DNA of 64,000 nt from Culex pipiens pallens. Its lineage: Eukaryota; Arthropoda; Insecta; Diptera; Culicidae. This document shows, in pieces, positions 56,450 to 64,000 of this stretch. A model generated the notes under the pieces. That model was not told where the DNA came from and searched no databases. It saw only the letters and a program-made list of their open reading frames with translations. Where the stretch lies: assembly GCF_016801865.2 (NCBI RefSeq), contig NC_068938.1, positions 20,084,873-20,148,872 of the forward strand, written 5' to 3'. The position numbers were made by a program, and so were the translations under genes. Each line of letters opens with the position of its first letter. The stretch's first letter is position 1.

Positions 56450-57120
56450 TATCTTTTTTTAATCGATTGAAACTTTGTCCATATCAGAAAAGTAAGGCTT
56501 ATTAGGAGACACTGAAAAAAACTCAGTTTTCACAAAGTTTAAGCTTCAATGGACTGTATCTCAGTCAAAAAAGAGCAATTCTCTACGAAATCGGCCGGTA
56601 TAGCAAAAAAAAAATTTGTGATTTTTGGAAAAAAAAATTCCTTGCAAAAAAAAATCAGAGATGGTCAATCATGGTCACTATTTTTAAAAATCGAAAACCT
56701 GCAAATATTTCACTGAAATCAAACTTTCGGTGGCTACCTATATCTTGAAAAGAGGCACTTTATCAAAAAAAAAATCTGTAAAGTACTTTTCGATTGCAAA
56801 TTCAAATTCACACAAAAAATTATGCGTAAAATTTCGAAATTTCCAAAAATCGTAACTCGGTGGCAACATTTTTGATCATAATTCTTTTTGGCTCAAAAGT
56901 TGCGAGTTTTGGCCCCCTGAAACATATCAATTTTTTTGGGAAATTGAGTTTTTGTGAAAAAAAATAATTAAAAAATCGCCAAGATTTTTTTCCGTGTACC
57001 ATTTTATAGTAAAACGAATGAAGCAAAATTACAAGAAAAAAGTTTCATTCAAATAAAAAATACAAAATAAGTAATTTCAAAAAAATGTGAAATTCTAGAG
57101 AATTGCTCTAATATTCTTTT
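56450..57120. repeat. Family R related repeat
   Basis: CTCTACGAAATCGGCCG, ATGGTCACTATTTTTAAAAATCG and TTTCGGTGGCTACCTATATC also occur near 17240-17890. No gene. Confidence 0.6.
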
Positions 57121-57300
57121 CGAATCCGCAAAATCCAGATAGGGCATTTTTTGTTCAAAACAAAATTTTGATTTTATTTTTTGGGATTTTTGAAAAAAAT
57201 AAAATGAAATGAATTTTGGAGAACATTTAGATTGAAGCTCTTCAGTCTAGTAGTTCAGTAATGGGTTTATTCAGGGGAAGGTGGGGAGAAATGAACAATA

Positions 57301-57969
57301 ACACAGTCCAACAAGATTTTGTCTCTGAGACGAGTATATGTGTTCCTAGTAGAATTTTGCCTGCTGAATCCGAATCCGGGTCCAGAATTGCTCCAAATGG
57401 TCCCAATTTTGAGATACACCCGTTTGAAATGTTAGTTTTGGCCAAAATTAGCTACTTTGTCGACTATTTTACAAAAAAAAACTATTGAATAAACAAATAA
57501 ACCAATACATGTATCTTAAAGTTCACGTTTTCCCCTTTCTGAAACACCCCTGGTTTTTAAAATTTGATTGATTCTACGCATATTTATAGCCATTTTAAAA
57601 TTAAATTTTCAGTTGGTTCTCATTCAAGTTTTTCCAACTTGCATGCAAGTCAAATTCTAATTTTAAAATGGCTATAAATATGCGTAGAAACAATCAAATT
57701 TTAAAAACCAGGGGTGTTTCAGAAAGGGGAAAACGTGAACTTTAAGATACATGTATTGGTTTATTTGTTGATTCAATAGTTCTTTTGTAAAATAGTCGAC
57801 AAAGTAGCTAATTTTGGCCTAAACTAACATTTCAAACGGGTGTATCTCAAAATTGGGACCATTTGGAGCAATTCTGGACCCGGATTCGGATTCAGCAGGC
57901 AAAAATCTACTAGGAACACATATTCTCGTCTCAGAGACAAGAAACATTTGATTTTTTGTTGAACTGTGT
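57301..57969. repeat. 669-bp palindrome with about 300-bp arms
   Basis: The left arm ACACAGTCCAACAAGATTTT is mirrored by TTTTTTGTTGAACTGTGT at the right; the arms stay alike to about 57603/57660 (TATTTATAGCCATTTTAAAA), around a 55-60 bp centre. Target duplication not clear. Non-autonomous foldback element. Its arms include CTGAATCCGAATC, also seen in the foldback at 18942-21070 (GCTGAATCCGAATCTGAAGT near 19550), so the two are related. Confidence 0.82.
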
Positions 57970-58839
57970 AATTTAATTGAACGATTTATAAATTTTATGT
58001 TTCTTAGAATTTTGCAAATGAAAGCTGAATTTGTCGTTGGTTTTTTTTTGTAAACTAAAATCTAAAAGTTGATTTTTTTGTTTCTAAATAATAGCTAAAA
58101 TTCTGGAAATAAGTCAAAAATTTATGGAAAGATTTATCTTCTGAGATTTTTGAAGTTAAAGTTTTAGATTGAATATTTATTTAACCTTCCTACGGTATTG
58201 GGGTCCTTTTCGGCCTTTTTGAAAATTAAATTTGCCATAACTTTTGTTATATACATGCTAGAGCCTTCAAATTTTCTGACATTAAATTTATAGTATAAAT
58301 ACACATTTCACAAAACAAATAAACCTCGGACGACCCCTAGGGGAGCGTCCATAACAAAAGTTACTTTAAAGGTATTGGGGTCCTTTTCGACCCCAAACTT
58401 TAAAAAATCGTCAAAAATCCAGTTTTTGACCGATTCCGGTTCTTTTGGTCACAAATGAAAGCTTAGAACGTCCCCTTTTCGAAACCGACCCGGAATACCG
58501 GATTTGGTCACTGTGGCCACCGGGAATCGGCTACAACCGAAAAAAGGCCTTTTTGAGACCCCAACTTTGACGACCTGTATCTCCGGCAAATTTAAACCAA
58601 TCAGGATGCTCCGGGTTGCATTCGACAGGTATATACCTGTACTTTGACCACAAATATTAATATCAGGGCCAGGTGACCTACCGGTTCTGGAAATCCGGAA
58701 CATCCGAAAAGTTCATATTTTACTGTTTTTCACGTATATGTGATACCAATACTCTCTTGATAGTTGAAATTGATCCATAAAACTTACTAAAAACACAATA
58801 CACGATTGCCAGAACCACTCTGGAGTGTTAGTGGCCACT

Positions 58840-60535
58840 TCCGGGTAACCTGGAACCGGTTCCCGGGTACCCGATGAACGGCCAATTTGATTCTTTTGTT
58901 GAAAACCCATCATGTCGCATATCAAACTTCATGAAATTGAAACATATGTCCATCTTTGGTAATGCCGTTAATTGCTGAGCCATCCTGGCCAATCTGGAAC
59001 CGGTTACAGGTGGGCCCTTGGGGACACTCCCGGAATATGAGAGAAACCCTATCATCCGACATATCAAACTTCATGAAATTGAAAGATATGTCAATCTACG
59101 GTCATGCCAATGTTCGCTGACCCATTGTGGCCAATTTGGAACCGGTTACCGGTGGCCCCTTGGGGACACTCCCGGAATATGAGAGAAACCCTATCATCCG
59201 ACATATCAAACTTCATGAAATTGAAAGATATGTCAATCTACGGTCATGCCAATGTTCGCTAACCCATCCTGGCCAATTTGGAACCGGTTACCGGTGGCCC
59301 CTTGGGGACACTCCCAGAATATGAATGTATCCCTACCACCCGACATATCAAACTTCATGAAATTGAAAGATATGTCAATCTACGGTCCTGCCAATGTTCG
59401 CTGACCCATTGTGGCCAATTTGGAACCGGTTACCGGTGGCCCCTTGGGGACACTCCCGGAATATGAGAGAAACCCTATCATCCGACATATCAAACTTCAT
59501 GAAATTGAAAGATATGTCAATTTACGGTCATGCCAATGTTCGCTGACCCATTGTGGCCAATTTGGAACCGGTTACTGATGGCCCCTTGGGACCACTTCCG
59601 GAATATGTGAGAAACCCTATCATCCGACATATCAAACTTCATGAATTTGAAAGATATGTCAATCTACGGTCATGCCAATGTTCGCTGACCCATTGTAACC
59701 AATTTGGAACCGGTTACCGGTGGCCCCTTGGGGACACTTCCGGAATATGAGAGAAACCCTATCATCCGACATATCAAACTTCATGAAATTGACAGATATG
59801 TCAATCTACGGTCCTGCCAATGTTCGCTGACCCATTGTGGCCAATTTGGAACCGGTTACCGGTGGCCCCTTGGGGACACTCCCGGAATATGAGAGAAACC
59901 CTATCATCCGACATATCAAACTTCATGAAATTGAAAGATATGTCAATCTACGGTCATGCCAATGTTCGCTGACCCATTGTGGCCAATTTGGAACTGGTTA
60001 TCGGTGGCCCCTTGGGGACACTTCCGGAATATGAGAGAAACCCTATCATCCGACATATCAAACTTCATGAAATTGACAGATATGTCAATCTACGGTCCTG
60101 CCAATGTTCGCTGACCCATTGTGGCCAATTTGGAACCGGTTACTGGTGGCCCCTTGGGACCACTTCCGGAATATGAGAGAAACCCTATCATCCGACTTAT
60201 CAAACTTCATGAAATTGAAAGATATGTCAATTTACGGTCATGCCATTGTTCGCTGACCCTTTCTGGCCAATCTAGAACCGGTTACCGGTGGCCCCTTGGG
60301 GACACTTCCGGAATATGAGAGAAACCCTATCATCCGACATATCAAACTTAATGAAATTGAAAGATATGTCAATCTACGGTCATGCCAATGTTCGCTAACC
60401 CATCCTGGCCAATCTGGAACCGGTTACCGGTGGCCCCTTGGGGACACTCCCAGAATATGAATGTATCCCTACCACCCGACATATCAAACTTCATGAAATT
60501 GAAAACTACGTCAATCTACGGACATGATGTTGTTC
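58840..60535 (+). repeat. 142-bp tandem repeat array, left arm
   Basis: About 12 units, each with GGAACCGGTTACCGGTGGCC and ATCCGACATATCAAACTTCA; copies of the first word are at about 58850, 58988, 59139, 59280, 59423, 59565, 59707, 59849, 59991, 60133, 60275 and 60418. The outermost units are the most diverged. Since 142 is not a multiple of 3, the repeated 62-65 codon open frames shift from unit to unit, so they are not a repeat protein. Confidence 0.93.
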
Positions 60536-62225
60536 GCTGACCGTTGGTTGACATATCTTTCAATTTCATTAAGTTTGATGCGTCGAATGATAGGGTTTCT
60601 CTCATATTCTTGGAATGTCCCCAAGGGGCCACCAGGAACCAGTTCCAAAATTGCCAGAATGGATCAGCGAACAACGGCATGACCATAGATTGACATATCT
60701 TTCAATTTCATGAAGTTTGATATGTCGGATGATAAGGTTTCTCTCATATTTCGGAAGTGTCCCCAAGGGGCCACCGGTAACCGGTTCCAGATTGGCCAGA
60801 AAGGGTCAGCGAACAATGGCATGACCGTAAATTGACATATCTTTCAATTTCATGAAGTTTGATATGTCGGATGATAGGGTTTCTCTCATATTCCGGAAGT
60901 GGTCCCTAGGGGGCACCAGTAACCGGTTCCAAATTGGCCAGGAAGGGTCAGCGAACATTGTCATGACCGTAGATTGACATATCTGTCAATTTCATGAAGT
61001 TTGATATGTCGGATGATAGGATTTCTCTCATATTCCGGGAGTGTCCCCAAAGGGGCTACCGGTAGCCGGTTCCAAATTGGCCACAATGGGTCAGCGAACA
61101 TTGGCATGACCGTAGATTGACATATCTTTCAATTTCATGAAGTTTGATATGTCGGATGATAGGGTTTCTCTCATATTCCGGAAGTGGTCCCAAGGGGCCA
61201 CCAGTAACCGGTTCCAAATTGGCCAGGATGGGTCAGCGAACATTGGCATGACCGTAGATTGACATATCTTTCAATTTCATGAAGTTTGATATGTCGGATG
61301 ATAGGGTTTCTCTCATATTCCGGGAGTGTCCCCAAGGGGCCATCAGTAACCGGTTCCAAATTGGCCACAATGGGTCAGCGAACATTGGCATGACCGTAAA
61401 TTGACATATCTTTCAATTTCATGAAGATTGATATGTCGGATGATAGGATTTCTCTCATATTCCGGAAGTGGTCCCAAGGGGCCACCAGTAACCGGTTCCA
61501 AATTGGCCAGGATGGGTCAGCGAACATTGGCATGACCGTAGATTGACATATCTTTCAATTTCATGAAGTTTGATATGTCGGATGATAGGGTTTCTTTCAT
61601 ATTCCGGGAGTGTCCCCAAGGGGCCATCAGTAACCGGTTCCAAATTGGCCACAATGGGTCAGCGAACATTGGCATGACCGTAAATTGACATATCTTTCAA
61701 TTTCATGAAGATTGATATGTCGGATGATAGGATTTCTCTCATATTCCGGAAGTGGTCCCTAGGGGGCACCAGTAACCGGTTCCAAATTGGCCAGGAAGGG
61801 TCAGCGAACATTGTCATGACCGTAGATTGACATATCTGTCAATTTCATGAAGTTTGATATGTCGGATGATAGGATTTCTCTCATATTCCGGGAGTGTCCC
61901 CAAAGGGGCTACCGGTAGCCGGTTCCAAATTGGCCACAATGGGTCAGCGAACATTGGCATGACCGTAGATTGACATATCTTTCAATTTCATGAAGTTTGA
62001 TATGTCGGATGATAGGGTTTCTCTCATATTCCGGGAGTGTCCTAAAGGGCCCACCGGTAACCGGTTCCAGATTAGCCAGGATGGCTCAGCGATTAACGGC
62101 ATTACCAAAGATGGACATATGTTTCAATTTCATGAAGTTTGATATGCGACATGATGGGTTTTCAACAAAAAAATCAAATTGGCCGTTCATCGAGTACCCG
62201 GGAACCGGTTCCAGGTTACCCGGAA
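60536..62225 (-). repeat. 142-bp tandem repeat array, right arm (inverted)
   Basis: The same unit in reverse orientation, about 12 copies. A block of six units is duplicated: the variants CCCTAGGGGGCACCAGTAAC, TCAGCGAACATTGTCATGAC and CCCCAAAGGGGCTACCGG occur at about 60902-61060 and again 852 bp later at about 61757-61915. Between them two-unit (284-bp) blocks alternate. Confidence 0.93.
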
Positions 62226-62789
62226 GTGGCCACTAACATTCCAGAGTGGTTCTGGCAATCGTGTATTGTGTTTTTAGTAAGTTTTAAGGATCAATTTCGA
62301 CTATCAAGAGAGTATTGGTATCACATATACGTGAAAAACAGTAAAATATGAACTTTTCGGATGTTCCGGATTTCCAGAACCGGTAGGTCACCTGGCCCTG
62401 ATATTAATATTTGTGATCAAAGTACAGGTATATACCTGTCGAATGCAACCCGGAGCATCCTGATTGGTTTAAATTTGACGGAGATACAGGTCGTCAAAGT
62501 TGGGGTCTCAAAAAGGCCTTTTTTCGGTTGTAGCCGATTCCCGGTGGCCACAGTGACCAAATCCGGTATTCCGGGTCGGTTTCGAAAAGGGGACGTTCTA
62601 AGCTTTCATTTGTGACCAAAAGAACCGGAATCGGTCAAAAACTGGATTTTTGACGATTTTTTAAAGTTTGGGGTCGAAAAGGACCCCAATACCTTATGTG
62701 TGATTTTTTTTTAATACCAAGGGAAGGTTAAGTAACGATACAATAACAGTGGTAAGTTAAAAGTCATTTGTCCTTTTTTTTGTAACAAA

Positions 62790-63440
62790 ATTTTAACCCT
62801 CTAACCCACAGTCAACCATGTACCATTTTGCACCCAACAACTCAACATTCTCGCACAGATTGTTGTACCCGTCAACCCATCTTTATGTACAGCATTAATT
62901 TGCATACATTATGTTGGCTGCTTGCATTTCCATTGTCCTCGCCAATGTGGCTTATTCTGCTTTTGCTGCTGCTCAGCGCAGGATGTTTACATTCTATTTG
63001 TCTGCCAATTTGGTTCGACAAACATTCAAACGACCGTCGTCGGTTGTTTTCCTGTCCTGGCCGAAGCACCCAGCACCAGATTTTCCAAGCTCCAGAGCTG
63101 GGCGACATTAATGAACCTCGCTTCCTCTGTCTGTTTGGTTTGCTGGTTTGATGCGGTTTTTCCCCGACTTGGGAAAATGCTCTTTTTGCGTATTGATTTT
63201 CCAACAAACCGTGCGTCTCCACCACCTCCCAGACTTGTTGTTTATCAATTCATTAGGTTGTCCGAGCTCTGCTCAGCGCAATCCCTGGTGGGTTCAAAGT
63301 TGCAAAGGTAAACTTTAATCTGACCTTGTTGTGGTGGCAATCGATCCGACTTCCACAGCCAGCATGACGTCAGATAAATCACTCCTGCTGCCCGGGACGG
63401 AACTGCACACACAAAAAAAGTATCCCTTCGCTGCCCAAGC
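62790..63440. promoter_or_regulatory. Unique island in the SHOX intron near the right edge
   Basis: Balanced, non-repetitive sequence with overlapping short frames on both strands and no recognised protein family. Contains TAATTTGCATAC (an octamer-like ATTTGCAT) at about 62897. Candidate regulatory island. Confidence 0.3.
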
Positions 63441-64000
63441 GTTCTAATAGCTCTCCAGGGGAATCATTTTGATTAGATTAAGTGATTTTTTTTATCGCCT
63501 GTTGGCAAAAAAAAGTTCTTAAAGCAGGTAACTCTCAACGTTTCCACCGACAACCTCATCGATCTTCTCGAGGGTTGCAAGTTTATCTTTTTCAGCTTAC
63601 ACAACACAGCATCCAAAGCTAATCACTAGTTCACCCTTTTTAATCGAACATGTAACCACACTGACTATACCGGCTCCTTTTTCGCACTTGCTTCAACAAA
63701 AACACATCAAGAGGAGGGTGCACCGCTCGGTTTATTTGTACAAACAATTAAATCAATGAAGAAGCTAGAGGGTGACGAGCGCGAATTCCCGGGAAATCGA
63801 CAATTTTTAGACCTCTCGATTCCCGGGAATTTTGGTCGAGACTCCCGGGAAATTTTAGTTTATTTATAAAATGATGCATAATTATTTAATGTTCGAATGA
63901 ACCAATGCTTCTCTTACCTTCTTATTCAGAAAGTGTAAATTTTAATTTATCAAAAATTCCAGTAACTATAATTGAGTTTATCTGACTTAACGTTAGACCC
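63441..64000. other. Right end: unique sequence, then a repeat scrap with CCCGGGAAATT words
   Basis: 63783-63856 has four copies of CCCGGGAA (GAATTCCCGGGAAATCG, GATTCCCGGGAATTTTGG, ACTCCCGGGAAATTTTAG), related to words near 23240 and 24800. No gene. Confidence 0.45.

Larger units (their letters stand above)
58195..62727. mobile_element. 4.5-kb TTAA-flanked foldback element, piggyBac-like, with satellite arms
   Basis: CCTTCC at the left and GGAAGG at the right are each bordered by TTAA (58191-58194, 62728-62731), as in piggyBac-type insertion. Just inside are GGTATTGGGGTCCTTTTCG and its inverse. The arms mirror each other over more than 2 kb around about 60,540. Each arm has about 480 bp of single-copy sequence near the end, then about 12 tandem units of 142 bp. 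There is no transposase frame. It lies in an intron of the homeobox gene. Confidence 0.82.

Noticed and set aside
59127..61652. Repeated 62-79 codon open frames in the 142-bp arrays
   Set aside because: The unit length is not a multiple of three, frames shift at each unit, and they occur equally on the mirrored strand. This is satellite DNA, not a repeat protein.
58840..62225. CRISPR-like regular repeats
   Set aside because: Units of 142 bp abut without unique spacers, in a eukaryotic intron, and form a palindrome. This is a satellite-bearing foldback element.
62828..63311. Overlapping 66-129 codon frames on both strands, as a C-terminal SHOX exon
   Set aside because: None contains the expected KGVILG or OAR block, and no frame has a convincing acceptor.

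Overview
The window looks like nuclear DNA from a culicine mosquito, most likely Culex. It holds parts of two insect-type, spliced protein genes with GT-AG introns. The introns and intergenic DNA are very AT-rich and packed with short non-autonomous DNA transposons flanked by TA, TTAA or 8-bp target duplications. There is also a dimeric tRNA-derived SINE of the kind described in mosquitoes. No operon, ribosome-binding site, CRISPR array or phage gene is seen. The species call is an inference from gene sequence and repeat content.

Layout. 1-5.4 kb: repeats plus a broken, intron-retaining fragment of a BAP170/ARID2-like gene on the minus strand, enclosed by 62-bp inverted arms. 5.72-15.77 kb: a complete eight-exon gene for coatomer subunit gamma (878 residues) on the plus strand. 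Its introns 2 and 7 hold long arrays of the same 8-bp satellite in opposite orientation, and intron 7 also carries a 2.3-kb TA-flanked transposon. 15.8-17 kb: 3' UTR and a unique GC-richer island. 17-23.1 kb: a multi-layer nest of foldback elements, one of which can be dated against its own empty site. 23-37.9 kb: intergenic DNA with a tRNA-Glu(CTC) gene at 26,954, unique islands that may be regulatory (25.9-26.7 kb; 29.9-31.0 kb with an Inr/DPE-like promoter), several MITEs and two hAT-type elements. 37.98 kb to beyond the right edge: a SHOX/SHOX2-type paired-class homeobox gene on the plus strand. Four coding exons are visible; the C-terminal exon(s) lie outside the window. Its introns hold TAATTA-rich unique islands, more transposons, a 411-bp SINE with a 10-bp target duplication, and a 4.5-kb TTAA-flanked foldback whose arms are arrays of a 142-bp repeat.

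The two genes have unrelated jobs. Gamma-COP is a housekeeping part of the COPI vesicle coat; the homeobox gene is a developmental transcription factor. The large unique non-coding islands and large introns around the homeobox gene fit a gene with long-range regulation. The most unusual features are the inverted satellite pair that brackets exons 3-7 of gamma-COP, the giant palindromic 142-bp repeat element inside the homeobox gene, and the captured chromatin-remodeller gene fragment.
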